Counted from the stretch's first letter, positions 8,289 to 17,320 are shown. The stretch: DNA of 64,000 bases from Leyella stercorea (GCF_021531355.1 NZ_JADYTS010000002.1:124001-188000), one strand, 5' to 3'. Notes: generated from the letters alone by a model not told the origin. Translations and numbers: made by a program.

Positions 8289-9309
8289 CAAGCTTGGCGC
8301 ATTCGCGGCGCATGTCTTCGGGCCAGATGCTTGCCTGGATCTCACCGATGTGCGCCTTGTGGAGCAGAACCATACAGAGACGGCTCTGACCTATACCACC
8401 GCCGATTGACAGAGGCATCTCGTCGGCAAGCAGTCGGCGGTGGAAATACAGTTGCTCACGGTCTTCTTTGCCCTCAATTTTGAGCTGGCGGAGCAACGAT
8501 TCTTTGTCGACACGTATGCCCATTGATGAAAGTTCGAACGAGCGTTCGAGCACAGGATACCATATAAGAATGTCGCCGTTGAGGCCCTCCTTGCCGTTCT
8601 CGGCTACTGTAGACCAATCGTCGTAGTCGGGAGCACGTCCGTCGTGCTTCTCGCCGTTCGACAGTTTGCCGCCTATACCTATTATAAATACGGCTCCGTA
8701 TTTCTTGCAGATAGCGTCCTCGCGCTCCTTCGGCGAGAGGTCGGGGTACATTTGCAGCAAGTCTTCGCTATGAATGAAGTGTATTTGTTCGGGAAGGAAG
8801 GGCTTGATGTTCTCGTATGTCTCGCAAACCAGATACTCCGTGCGGCGAATGGCGGCATAGATGCGCTCCACAATCGACTTGAGGAATGCCACGTTGCGCT
8901 GCTCGCGGGTGACAACGGCTTCCCAGTCCCACTGGTCAACGTACAATGAGTGCAGATTGTCGAGTTCCTCGTCGGCTCTGATGGCGTTCATGTCGGTGTA
9001 CACACCATATCCTGGCTTGACGTTATATTCAGCCAATGTGAGTCGCTTCCACTTCGCAAGCGAGTGTACAACTTCCGCTTTCTGGTCGCCGAGGTCCTTG
9101 ATTGGGAATGTGACGGGACGCTCTACACCGTTGAGATCGTCGTTGATGCCGAGTCCTTGAAGCACGAACAGCGGTGCTGTGACGCGGCGCAGGCGCAGCT
9201 CAGTTGAAAGATTCTCCTGAAAAAAATCCTTTATGAGTTTGATGCCCTGTTCGGTCTTGTGCATATCAAGAAGGGCATGGTAGTGTTCTGGTTTTATTAT
9301 TATACTCAT
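8272..9309 (-). CDS. asnA: Aspartate-ammonia ligase (asparagine synthetase A)
   Basis: A cytoplasmic enzyme making asparagine from aspartate, ammonia and ATP. 345 residues, the normal length for AsnA. It shows the class II aminoacyl-tRNA-synthetase-like fold: LRLRRVTAPLFVLQGLGINDDLNG near the N-terminus, HSLAKWKR, YTDMNAIRAD, and the C-terminal SIGGGIGQSRLCMVLLHKAHIGEIQ signature. It is transcribed alone from its own promoter (9336-9365) and is divergent from the TPP-controlled thiamine uptake operon. Confidence 0.97.
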   Translation of the reverse strand: MSIIIKPEHYHALLDMHKTEQGIKLIKDFFQENLSTELRLRRVTAPLFVLQGLGINDDLNGVERPVTFPIKDLGDQKAEVVHSLAKWKRLTLAEYNVKPGYGVYTDMNAIRADEELDNLHSLYVDQWDWEAVVTREQRNVAFLKSIVERIYAAIRRTEYLVCETYENIKPFLPEQIHFIHSEDLLQMYPDLSPKEREDAICKKYGAVFIIGIGGKLSNGEKHDGRAPDYDDWSTVAENGKEGLNGDILIWYPVLERSFELSSMGIRVDKESLLRQLKIEGKEDREQLYFHRRLLADEMPLSIGGGIGQSRLCMVLLHKAHIGEIQASIWPEDMRRECAKLGMPLI

Positions 9310-9335
9310 TTTGTTGTATTTTTAATTTCGTTTTG

Positions 9336-9365
9336 CAAAGGTAATAAATTGTAGCAAACTGACAA
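9336..9365 (-). promoter_or_regulatory. asnA promoter
   Basis: On the minus strand TTG (9365-9363), 19-nt gap, TACCTTTG (9343-9336), an exact fit to the Bacteroidetes -33/-7 consensus, ending 26 bp before the asnA start codon. Confidence 0.8.
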
Positions 9366-9469
9366 ATGAATACGGTATAAAATATTAAAACGACACAATG
9401 TTTTATTGATAAGATAGCAAACTGACAAGCTTCGCGGTGTAAACGATATTTGTATTAACGTCAAAACTA

Positions 9470-9500
9470 TTGTCAGTTTAGCGAAATATTGTTAACTTTG
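9470..9500 (+). promoter_or_regulatory. Promoter of the thiamine uptake operon
   Basis: TTG (9470-9472), 20-nt gap, TAACTTTG (9493-9500). Transcription would begin a few bases later, so the RNA opens almost directly with the TPP riboswitch. Confidence 0.8.
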
Positions 9501-9520
9501 TACTCGGAATACAAAGTGCA

Positions 9521-9602
9521 TACCAAGGGGTGGCGGAATATTTCCGTCTGAGATTATACCCTCAGAGCTGATCCGGACAATACCGGCGTAGCGAAAAGGT
9601 TT
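9521..9602 (+). ncRNA. TPP (thiamine pyrophosphate) riboswitch, THI element
   Basis: The conserved THI-box parts occur in order: AAGGGGTGGC (9525-9534), a variable stem loop (GGCGGAAT/TTCCGTC), CTGAGATTATACCC (from 9548) and CTGATCCGGACAATACCGG then CGTAGCGAAAAGG (to 9599). Binding of TPP should switch off expression of the receptor and PnuT genes behind it. CCCCTT at 9617-9622 can pair with AAGGGG at 9525-9530, a possible alternative fold. About 75 nt separate it from the receptor start, enough for a termination or translation switch. Confidence 0.95.
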
Positions 9603-9698
9603 AGCATTAAAGGCAGCCCCTTTTATGTATTATTAGTCATTGCGGATGATTTCAGGAAAACTTTTATGCCGTATGACGTTAAAAAATCAGGTAAAAAG

Positions 9699-12050
9699 AT
9701 GAAAAAGACAATCGGTGTAGCTATGGCTGCAGCATGTGTTGCATCTGCTCAGATGGCACAGGCGCAGACCACACTTGACACCTTGAAGGTGCAGAACCTT
9801 CATGAGGTTGTAGTAAAGGGTGTGCGAGCACCCAAGAACGCCCCCTTTGCGGTGGCCAACATCAAGAGCGGTGAGCTGCAGAAGTTTGCCACTTCAGGCA
9901 AGGAAATGCCGTTTCTATTCAGCCGTACACCCGGTGTGCTGGCATGGAGCGAGAACGGTATGGGCACGGGTGCAGCGTATATGCGTATGCGTGGTGCCGG
10001 TGGTAGCCGTATAAACATCACTATCGACGGTGTACCACTTAACTCTCCCGAGGACCAGACGGTGTTCTGGGCTAACATGAACAGCTACGCTTCTATTCTC
10101 GGCAGCGCCCAGATACAGCGCGGTATTGGTACTTCTACCAATGGCGACGGTGCTTTTGGCGGTAGCATTTCGCTTGCCACTAAGGCTCCTTCTACAGTTC
10201 CGTACGTTGAACTGACCGGTTCGTTCGGCTCGTACAACACTTGGAACACTGGCATCAACTTCTCTACCAACCTCATCGGCAATAGCCTTATCTTCGACGG
10301 TGCCTATCATGAGACCAACACCGACGGCTATATACATGGCACAAGCGGACGTTCGGGTTCTTACTACGGCGGATTGACATGGATAGGCAGCAACTTCAAG
10401 TTGAGCTACAAGAACATCGGCAACTTCGAGAAGACCGGTCAGGCATGGAACGGTGTTGCAGCGTGTGACTATGAAGGCAACTCGCTCTCGTCGTATGGTA
10501 TCAACAGCTATAAGGATATGTACAATTATGGTCTGGGACGATACAACTCGCTCATGGAAGACCTTGTATATCCTTCGACCGACGGCGGTCGTCTCTCTAC
10601 CAAGTCGTTCTACTTCCGCGACGGACGCAAGTGGAATCAGACTACCGACAACTTCTATCAGAACCATAATATCCTCAACTTTGTTTGGCAACCGTCGGAG
10701 CATTGGAGCCACAACGCTACCGTACACTACACTTATGGTTACGGCTACTACAATGAGTTCCGCCGTGCTTCGGCTCTCGGCAAGAAGTTCGGACTGAACG
10801 TTTATGATGCCGACGGCGAACTGATTGAGTCGGAGGCTGTGCGCCGCAAGGGACTTACGCAGAACAACTACGGTGCCCTCTACAACGTGTCGTATCGTGA
10901 CGACTCTTGGGATGTGACCGGTGGACTCAGCGCCCAGCTCTTCCGTTGCAACCACTGGGGCTACCTTACATATATAGCTAATGAGGAAGTGGAACGCCAG
11001 TATCTGAAGGATGGTGGCAAGTACAAGTACTATGACTCTGATGCCGACAAGAACGACTACAGCTGGTTTGTAAAGGCTGCATACAATTTCGGTTCGGGCT
11101 GGAATGCGTTTGCCGATATGCAGATGCGCATCGTTGACTATACCACCGACGGAGTGAACGACAAGTTCATCAAGGGAAAGAAGGACGGACGCAAGTTCTA
11201 CACACAGCAGCAGCTCAACATCGACGAGACTTATGTGTTCTATAATCCTAAGGCAGGCATTAGTTATACACATGGCGGACACAAGGCTTACGCTTCGGTA
11301 GCCTACGCCAATCGCGAGCCGGAGCGCAACAACTTCACCGACAACAGCAGTGCAGCGCTTCCGAAGCCCGAGCATCTGTTTGACACAGAGCTTGGCTATC
11401 AGTATCGTGCCGCCAACTGGTATGCCAGCGCCAACCTTTATTATATGCGATACATCAACCAGTTTGTAATGACTGGTGCAAAGAGCGACATCGGTGAGGC
11501 TATAACAAGCAATATCAAGAACAGTTATCGTCTTGGTGCCGAGCTGTCGGCAGGTTGGAGCCCGCTGCAGTGGCTCTCATTGGAGGGCAATGCTGCGTTG
11601 AGCCAGAACAAGCTGAAGAACTTCACCGAGGAGGTTGAGGCTTGGGACACCGAGGCTGTGCACAATACATACGCCAAGTCGCCCCTCTCATATTCGCCGT
11701 CAGCCATCCTCAACGGATTTGTTGACGTACACTTCGGCGGATTCAGCGCTACATGGCACACCAATTTCGTGAGCCGTCAGTATCTTGACAACACCGAAAG
11801 CTCGGAGCGTTCAATCCCGAGCTACTCGCAGACCGACCTCTCTTTCAACTACACAAGCAAGGTTTCGAAGGCGCTTGGAATGAAGCAGGTGACACTGGGC
11901 ATCGACTTCAACAACATCTTCAACCGCCATTACGCTGCATCGGGCTACGTCTACTACGACTGGTATAACGAGGGCAAGCGCACATCTACCATCGCCTACA
12001 TCCCGATGGCAGGCTTTACATGCATGACACACGTCACTCTGAAGTTCTAA
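9699..12050 (+). CDS. TonB-dependent outer-membrane receptor, probably for thiamine
   Basis: The frame opens at 9666, but I start it at 9699 because that ATG begins a good signal peptide (MKKTIGVAMAAACVASAQ) and gives 783 residues. A TonB-box-like HEVVVKGVRAP follows, then a plug domain (about 40-160, with MRMRGAGGSRINITIDGVPLN) and a beta barrel ending in Phe (VTLKF). TonB-ExbBD energy would drive uptake of a scarce ligand. The TPP riboswitch upstream and PnuT 7 bp downstream identify the ligand as thiamine or a close derivative, a pairing known in Bacteroidetes. It has no N-terminal CarboxypepD-like domain, unlike the SusC protein in this window. Confidence 0.92.
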   Translation: MKKTIGVAMAAACVASAQMAQAQTTLDTLKVQNLHEVVVKGVRAPKNAPFAVANIKSGELQKFATSGKEMPFLFSRTPGVLAWSENGMGTGAAYMRMRGAGGSRINITIDGVPLNSPEDQTVFWANMNSYASILGSAQIQRGIGTSTNGDGAFGGSISLATKAPSTVPYVELTGSFGSYNTWNTGINFSTNLIGNSLIFDGAYHETNTDGYIHGTSGRSGSYYGGLTWIGSNFKLSYKNIGNFEKTGQAWNGVAACDYEGNSLSSYGINSYKDMYNYGLGRYNSLMEDLVYPSTDGGRLSTKSFYFRDGRKWNQTTDNFYQNHNILNFVWQPSEHWSHNATVHYTYGYGYYNEFRRASALGKKFGLNVYDADGELIESEAVRRKGLTQNNYGALYNVSYRDDSWDVTGGLSAQLFRCNHWGYLTYIANEEVERQYLKDGGKYKYYDSDADKNDYSWFVKAAYNFGSGWNAFADMQMRIVDYTTDGVNDKFIKGKKDGRKFYTQQQLNIDETYVFYNPKAGISYTHGGHKAYASVAYANREPERNNFTDNSSAALPKPEHLFDTELGYQYRAANWYASANLYYMRYINQFVMTGAKSDIGEAITSNIKNSYRLGAELSAGWSPLQWLSLEGNAALSQNKLKNFTEEVEAWDTEAVHNTYAKSPLSYSPSAILNGFVDVHFGGFSATWHTNFVSRQYLDNTESSERSIPSYSQTDLSFNYTSKVSKALGMKQVTLGIDFNNIFNRHYAASGYVYYDWYNEGKRTSTIAYIPMAGFTCMTHVTLKF

Positions 12051-12057
12051 GAATCTG

Positions 12058-12663
12058 ATGGTTGATTTCATTATAGAGCACGGACTCGACATCTTCACTA
12101 CCGTTCTCGGCATAGTGTATCTCATTCTTGAGTATCGTGCGAGCATAGCTCTGTGGGTGGTGGGCATCATTATGCCGGCTCTCGACGTTTATCTCTACTG
12201 GAGTCACGGACTGTATGGCGATGCCGGTATGGCTGTGTACTACACTCTTGCTGCAATATACGGCTATGCTGTGTGGCGTTTCGGCAAGAAGCGTGGACAG
12301 CAGCAGGGCGATGCAATGCCAATCACCCACATGCCGGGCCGTCTGTATCTGCCAGCCGGAGTGTTTCTCGTAGTGGCATGGGCGGCTACATATTACGTGC
12401 TCACCGAGTTCACCAACTCCACCGTTCCGGCTCTTGACGCCTTCACCAATGCCCTTAGCTTCGTCGGCTTGTGGGCATTGGCACGCAAATACGTAGAGCA
12501 ATGGGCGTTCTGGATAGTCGTAGATGTAATATGTTGCTATCTGTATATAGTAAAGGGTATACCCTTCAAGGCAGGACTGTACGGTCTGTATGTGGTGATA
12601 GCGGTAATGGGCTACTTCAAGTGGAAGGCAATGGTTACTACAACAAACGGTAGCAAGCATTAG
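12058..12663 (+). CDS. pnuT: PnuC/PnuT-family inner-membrane vitamin transporter, probably thiamine
   Basis: A 201-residue membrane protein with about seven helices. PnuC-family features are the Trp-rich helices ALWVVGIIMPALDVYLYWSHGLYGDAGMA and AFWIVVDVICCYLYIVKGI. Relatives carry nicotinamide riboside, thiamine or riboflavin by facilitated diffusion, trapped afterwards by phosphorylation. Because it lies 7 bp behind a TonB receptor under a TPP riboswitch, thiamine is the likely substrate. No thiamine pyrophosphokinase gene follows; the unit ends at a strong hairpin. Confidence 0.9.
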   Translation: MVDFIIEHGLDIFTTVLGIVYLILEYRASIALWVVGIIMPALDVYLYWSHGLYGDAGMAVYYTLAAIYGYAVWRFGKKRGQQQGDAMPITHMPGRLYLPAGVFLVVAWAATYYVLTEFTNSTVPALDAFTNALSFVGLWALARKYVEQWAFWIVVDVICCYLYIVKGIPFKAGLYGLYVVIAVMGYFKWKAMVTTTNGSKH

Positions 12664-12687
12664 ACTGACGGTTTTGTATAAAAGGAT

Positions 12688-12725
12688 AAAGGCTACAACA
12701 TCACAGTTGTGATATTGTAGCCTTT
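12688..12725. terminator. Hairpin between pnuT and cutC
   Basis: AAAGGCTACAA (12688-12698) and TTGTAGCCTTT (12715-12725) form a perfect stem, with ATCACA/TGTGAT continuing inside. The right arm and the loop overlap the last codons of cutC, so one structure could serve both convergent genes. Confidence 0.8.
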
Positions 12726-13444
12726 ACTCTTTCTGCCGACGTGTACATCAGCGTACCTTCGTCGGCATCTTTCGTACCCATATATACATCAGGGTTGATA
12801 TATTGCATACGGCTCTTTACAGCTGTGCGTGCCGAGATGTGAAACTCGTGTACGCCGGTCAGCTCATGTATCTTGCGTATGTTGCTCTCGTTTACTCCGC
12901 ATCCTGCAAGTATCGTTATACGGTCGTCGGCAAGGGCGTTAAGCTCCTTGAGCAGCGGTATGCCTTGCTCGGCAGTGGGCTGCTGTCCGGATGTAAGCAC
13001 GCGGTCGATGCCCAGCTTTATGAGCTGACAGAGCGTCTCGTGAGGATTGTTGCAGCGGTCGAAAGCGCGGTGGAATGTCACCGACATGCCCTCAGCAGCC
13101 TCCACCAGACGTCGGTTGGCATCCATATCGAGCGATCCGTCGGCATTCAGACAGCCTATCACTACGCCGTCAACACCCAGTTGCTTACATATTCTTATAT
13201 CCTCCTCCATGCGTTCCACTTCGAGTGGAGAGTAGAGGAAATCGCCTCCGCGCGGTCGGATTATCACGTGCAGGCGTGTAGAGGTGAGCAATCGGCGCGC
13301 CACCTTAATCTCGCCATACGACGGAGTGGTGCCGCCTTCGGGTATTCCGGCGCACAGTTCCACACGGTCGGCACCGCCTTTCTGCGCCGCCAGACAACTC
13401 TCTACGCCATTGGCGCATACTTCAAACAGGCATTTCCTTTCCAT
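12701..13444 (-). CDS. cutC: CutC family protein (copper homeostasis)
   Basis: 247 residues, a TIM-barrel cytoplasmic protein. Family signatures: FEVCANGVESCLAAQKGGADRVELCAG at the start, PEGGTTPSYGEI, VIIRPRGGDFLYS and GVDGVVIGCLNADGSLD. CutC has been tied to copper tolerance, though its direct biochemical role is disputed. It starts 33 bp after the relA/spoT stop on the same strand, so read-through is possible. Its 3' end forms one arm of a terminator hairpin. Confidence 0.95.
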   Translation of the reverse strand: MERKCLFEVCANGVESCLAAQKGGADRVELCAGIPEGGTTPSYGEIKVARRLLTSTRLHVIIRPRGGDFLYSPLEVERMEEDIRICKQLGVDGVVIGCLNADGSLDMDANRRLVEAAEGMSVTFHRAFDRCNNPHETLCQLIKLGIDRVLTSGQQPTAEQGIPLLKELNALADDRITILAGCGVNESNIRKIHELTGVHEFHISARTAVKSRMQYINPDVYMGTKDADEGTLMYTSAERVKATISQL

Positions 13445-13477
13445 AATACACCTTATTTATATTATATGTAGCACTTG

Positions 13478-15757
13478 TTAGAGTATCTGCAGCACTTCCT
13501 TTATATCTTCAATCTTGCGCAGTTCGCACATTATCGTTTTAACTTCATTACGGTCGTGTACGCGTATTTCAATCTGTCCGTCGAATATTCCTTCGTTGCT
13601 TTCGATTGTCATCTTGTGGATGTTGACGTCGAGCTTGTCCGAAATCACTTCCGAAACGTCGTGCAGCATGCGCTTGCGGTCGATGCCTCGTATCTCGATT
13701 GTAGCGTCGAAGAACATCACCTTATGCATGTCCCACTTGGCATCGAGAATTCGCTTGCCGTAGGCTGCCTTCAGTTTGTTTGCCACGGTGCAGTCGCGTC
13801 TGTGGATTTCGATGCGGTTCTTGTTGTCGATATATCCCAGTATGTCGTCGCCAGGAATAGCATGGCAGCAGGCGGGGAATATAAATTGCGAGATATTCTC
13901 CTCGTTGATGATGACAGGTTTCTTCTTGTTGAAGCCTTCGCCAACAATAAAGAAGTTGTTTTTCTTGCTGTCCTTCTTGTCGCTGTGTCCGAAGAATGGC
14001 ACATATTTCTTGAGCCAGCTGCTTGTCGATTCGTTCTTCTTCTTTTCGAGCAGTTCCTCAACGTCCTTGTCGCCAAGCAATATAGTGCGTCGGCCGATAG
14101 CGAGGAACAGGTCCTCATGCTTCTGCATGTCGTGGAATTCGCACAACTTATTGAGTACAGGTGTGGTCATTTCCAGCTCGTTCTTCTTCAACCAATCGTC
14201 GAGAATCTGCTCGCCCTTCTTCTGAGTTTCGCGGTTGTCGCGTCGCAGTATAGCCATAACCTTCTGCTTGGCTTTAGCCGTTGACACGAAGTTGATCCAC
14301 GACGGTTGCACATGCTGCGACTTTGACGATAGGATTTCTACCTGGTCACCGCTCTGCAGATGATGGCTCAGCGGCACGAGCTTGTGGTTAACCTTGGCAC
14401 CGATACAGTGCGAACCGAGGAAGGTGTGTATCTGGAAAGCGAAGTCGAGCGCCGTACATCCGGCAGGCATGGTTTTGATTTCGCCCTTAGGCGTGAACAC
14501 GAAAATCTCGCTTGCAAACAGATTGAGCTTGATGGTGTCGAGAAAGTCCATAGCATCGGGCTGCGGGTCGTCAAGGATTTCCTTGATGGTCGACAGCCAG
14601 TTGTTGAGTTCGGAATCGTCGTCAACATTTTCGTTGTCACCAATTTCGCCTTCCTTGTATTTCCAGTGTGCTGCAAAGCCTTGTTCTGCCACCTCGTCCA
14701 TATGGTCGGAGCGTATCTGCACCTCAATCCATTTGCCTTGCTTCGACATCAGCGTCACGTGCAGAGCCTGATAGCCGTTGGCTTTGGGATGGTTCACCCA
14801 GTCGCGCAGTCGGTCGGGGTGCGACTTGTATATCTGGCTGATAGCTACGTAAATCTTGAAGCACTCGTTGATTTCCTCCGAACGCACCTTAGGCGTATAG
14901 ATGATGCGCACCGCAAGGATGTCGTATATTTCTTCGAAGGTGACATGCTTGTTCTGCATCTTGTTCCAGATGGAGTAGGGGCTTTTCACGCGTGCCTTCA
15001 GTTCGTACTGTATGCCCATGCGGTCGAGAGCCTCGCGTATGGGTCCGGTGAACTTTGCGAAGAGCGTATCGCGTTGCGCCTGTGTGTCGGCGAGCTTGTT
15101 CTTGATGTAGTTGTACTCGTCGGGATGCTCATACTTGAACGAAAGGTCCTCCAGTTCGGTCTTTATCTTGTTCAGTCCGAGTCGGTTTGCCAGCGGAGCA
15201 TAGATGTACATGGTCTCGCCTGCAATCTTGTACTGCTTGTTGGCAGGCTGCGAAGCGAGTGTGCGCATGTTGTGCAGACGGTCGCATATCTTAATAAGTA
15301 TGACGCGGATGTCGTCGCTCATGGTGAGCAGAAGCTTCTTGAAGTTTTCGGCTTGTGCCGAAGCGCGGTCGCCGAAGATGCCGCCTGAAATCTTGGTCAG
15401 ACCGTCGACGATGTGCGCAATGCGTTCGCCGAAGATGTTGGAGATGTCCTCGACGGTATAGTCGGTGTCCTCCACGACGTCGTGGAGCAGCGCTGCGCAG
15501 ATGCTGGTAGAACCGAGTCCCATCTCCTCAACGGCAATTCGTGCCACAGCAATAGGATGCATGATGTACGGTTCACCCGAAAGTCGGCGCACGCCTTTGT
15601 GAGCCTGTCGTGCGAAGTTGAAAGCTTTGTTTATGATGTCAACCTTTCTGCGGTGTCGTGATGCAAGGTATATCTTGAGAACTTCGTTGAATGCGTCCTC
15701 AATCATTTTGTTGTCAGCGGCTTCTCGCTGTTGGTCTTTCAAGTTCTGGTCGTCCAT
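13478..15757 (-). CDS. RelA/SpoT family (p)ppGpp synthetase/hydrolase
   Basis: 759 residues with the complete long-RSH layout. An HD hydrolase domain (about 50-200) shows SGEPYIMHPIAVA and LLHDVVEDTDYT. The synthetase domain (about 240-360) shows RVKSPYSIWNKM and HPKANGYQALHV. A TGS domain (about 410-470) and a C-terminal ACT domain (about 680-759) follow. The HD residues look intact, so it should make and degrade the alarmone in response to starvation. It closes the parA-parB-DUF5683-transglycosylase series that is conserved in Bacteroidetes and lies 149 bp behind the transglycosylase. Confidence 0.95.
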   Translation of the reverse strand: MDDQNLKDQQREAADNKMIEDAFNEVLKIYLASRHRRKVDIINKAFNFARQAHKGVRRLSGEPYIMHPIAVARIAVEEMGLGSTSICAALLHDVVEDTDYTVEDISNIFGERIAHIVDGLTKISGGIFGDRASAQAENFKKLLLTMSDDIRVILIKICDRLHNMRTLASQPANKQYKIAGETMYIYAPLANRLGLNKIKTELEDLSFKYEHPDEYNYIKNKLADTQAQRDTLFAKFTGPIREALDRMGIQYELKARVKSPYSIWNKMQNKHVTFEEIYDILAVRIIYTPKVRSEEINECFKIYVAISQIYKSHPDRLRDWVNHPKANGYQALHVTLMSKQGKWIEVQIRSDHMDEVAEQGFAAHWKYKEGEIGDNENVDDDSELNNWLSTIKEILDDPQPDAMDFLDTIKLNLFASEIFVFTPKGEIKTMPAGCTALDFAFQIHTFLGSHCIGAKVNHKLVPLSHHLQSGDQVEILSSKSQHVQPSWINFVSTAKAKQKVMAILRRDNRETQKKGEQILDDWLKKNELEMTTPVLNKLCEFHDMQKHEDLFLAIGRRTILLGDKDVEELLEKKKNESTSSWLKKYVPFFGHSDKKDSKKNNFFIVGEGFNKKKPVIINEENISQFIFPACCHAIPGDDILGYIDNKNRIEIHRRDCTVANKLKAAYGKRILDAKWDMHKVMFFDATIEIRGIDRKRMLHDVSEVISDKLDVNIHKMTIESNEGIFDGQIEIRVHDRNEVKTIMCELRKIEDIKEVLQIL

Positions 15758-15849
15758 AGTTAGGGTCCTCCCTTTAAGTTAATACGTAATTCAGGTTACA
15801 GATTCAGGCTTGTGCCTTGTTGTCAAGAGACATATTTGTATGTAAATAC

Positions 15850-15901
15850 AGAGCGGCGGACATGAGCCCGCCGTTCCGGTAGGCAGAATTTGTCTGCCTA
15901 C
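15850..15901 (-). terminator. Two hairpins after the lytic transglycosylase gene
   Basis: GTAGGCAGA (15879-15887) with TCTGCCTAC (15893-15901) lies 5 bp after the stop of the upstream minus-strand gene, and a GGCGG/CCGCC hairpin is next to it (about 15854-15872). No long T run follows, so this may be an attenuator or 3' stabiliser rather than a full terminator. Confidence 0.5.
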
Positions 15902-15906
15902 TTATA

Positions 15907-17253
15907 TTATTTAATTCTGATTTTCTTGCCAGCACGGATGCTGCTTCCGCTGATCTTGTTCAGCTTCTTGAGCTTTTTCACAGTTGTGCCGTTGCGTGCT
16001 GCAATCTCCGACAGAGTATCGCCCTGGCGGATTGTAATGCTGCGACCGCCACGTGAACGCTTCTTGCTGTGACGACCGCGTCTCGACGATGCCGAACTGC
16101 GGCTTCGTGAGCTTGAAGTGTTGCTGCGTGAGTATGTCGGGGTAGTATTGTTCACTTCTACCTCAGTACGCTTAGCCAGAAGTTCTTCAGGACGATAGGC
16201 ATAGATGGAATCTTCATTGTCAATGAAGCTGCTCACCAATGTAGCCGGCAGACGTACAGCTGAGGGCTTGGTGTTGCCGTTGATGATGTTGCGACGATAC
16301 TGTGGGTTGAGCTGTTTGATTTGGTCGACGTCCATGCCCAGCACTTTTGCTATCTGCTCGAAGTGGATGTCGCGGCTCACTACGACTGTATCGGTCTTTG
16401 CAGGCAGTTCGGCACGCATCGGACAGATGTTGTGGTCGCAGTAATAGTTCATGATATAGTTGGCAGCAATGAATGCCGGCACATATCCGCGTGTCTCCTT
16501 TGGCAGGTAGGGATATATCTGCCAGTAGTCCTTTTCGCCCTTTGAGCGGTGTATTGCCTTGTTGATATTCTCTGGTCCGCAGTTGTAGGCTGCGATGACG
16601 AGATTCCAGTCGCCGAATATCTTGTACAGGTCGCGCAGGTATTGTGCTGCTGCATAAGATGCAAGCACAGGGTCGCGGCGCTCGTCAACGAGCGAGTTCA
16701 CCTCCAGACCATAACGCTTACCTGTGGCAAGCATGAACTGCCACAGTCCTGTAGCACCTACACGCGACACGGCGTTGGGGTTGAGTGCCGACTCGATGAC
16801 GGGCAGATACTTCAGCTCAAGAGGCAATCCATAGCTTTCGAGAGCCTCCTCAAACAGTGGCATGTAGAAGTTCTGTGCGCCAAGCATTAAGCTTACAGAG
16901 CGGCGCAGGCGTCCGCTGTATCGGTCGATAAACTGCTGCACAACGTCGTTGTACGGCAGTTCGATGACTGAAGGAATGCGTGCCAGACGCTCCTTGTACA
17001 CTTCTGGAGAGTACACAGGATTAACGTCCGACATATTGCAGTCGTTATTGATCTGCAGATAAGTCTTGTTGTTGTATGCCGACAGTAGGCTGTCGAATTC
17101 GGTTGTCATCGCTTCAGGCAGGTCGATAACCTCTTTCTTGCCTTGAGCGTTAGTTACGGTGATTTCCTTCTCGTTGTCGTCGCTCTGCGCGAGGATTGGG
17201 GTAGAGAAGCCCATAATTGCTGCTGCTATGAGTATTAATGTCTTTTTCATCAA
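15907..17253 (-). CDS. MltD-like membrane/periplasmic lytic transglycosylase with LysM
   Basis: 448 residues with a signal peptide (TLILIAAAIMGFSTPILAQ). The SLT fold (about 95-250) contains LELKYLPVIESALNPNAVS with the catalytic Glu154 and GATGLWQFM. A degenerate LysM (about 290-340) and a clear C-terminal LysM (about 404-448, ITIRQGDTLSEIAARNG) bind peptidoglycan. A Ser/Arg-rich low-complexity linker (about 365-402) lies between them. It cleaves glycan strands to 1,6-anhydro-muropeptides during wall remodelling. It sits in the chromosome-partition cluster between DUF5683 and RelA. Confidence 0.93.
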   Translation of the reverse strand: MMKKTLILIAAAIMGFSTPILAQSDDNEKEITVTNAQGKKEVIDLPEAMTTEFDSLLSAYNNKTYLQINNDCNMSDVNPVYSPEVYKERLARIPSVIELPYNDVVQQFIDRYSGRLRRSVSLMLGAQNFYMPLFEEALESYGLPLELKYLPVIESALNPNAVSRVGATGLWQFMLATGKRYGLEVNSLVDERRDPVLASYAAAQYLRDLYKIFGDWNLVIAAYNCGPENINKAIHRSKGEKDYWQIYPYLPKETRGYVPAFIAANYIMNYYCDHNICPMRAELPAKTDTVVVSRDIHFEQIAKVLGMDVDQIKQLNPQYRRNIINGNTKPSAVRLPATLVSSFIDNEDSIYAYRPEELLAKRTEVEVNNTTPTYSRSNTSSSRSRSSASSRRGRHSKKRSRGGRSITIRQGDTLSEIAARNGTTVKKLKKLNKISGSSIRAGKKIRIK

Positions 17254-17320
17254 TAATATATATATATTCGATTTTATCTGTTTATTATTTTTTGTTTGCT
17301 GGTCTTGGCTGCTGTTGCCA

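Larger units (their letters stand above)
9310..9698. other. Divergent control region between asnA and the thiamine receptor
   Basis: This 389-bp gap holds the asnA promoter, the thiamine-operon promoter, a TPP riboswitch and three copies of the word TTGTCAGTTT or its complement (at 9352-9365, 9415-9428 and, inverted, 9470-9482). No gene is seen in it. Confidence 0.8.

Noticed and set aside
9666..9698. Earlier ATG for the thiamine receptor
   Set aside because: It would add 11 polar residues before a perfectly formed signal peptide starting at 9699.
9915..11375. 486-codon open frame on the minus strand inside the thiamine receptor gene
   Set aside because: Exact antisense shadow of a confidently recognised TonB receptor; no domain, no promoter.
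12681..13444. Copper-regulated operon of cutC with the P1B ATPase
   Set aside because: The genes are 4.4 kb apart on different strands, and the ATPase motifs fit Zn/Cd rather than copper.
13475..15388. Long plus-strand frames (269 and 342 codons) inside relA/spoT
   Set aside because: Antisense of a complete RSH enzyme, with Leu/Val-rich shadow composition and no family motifs.
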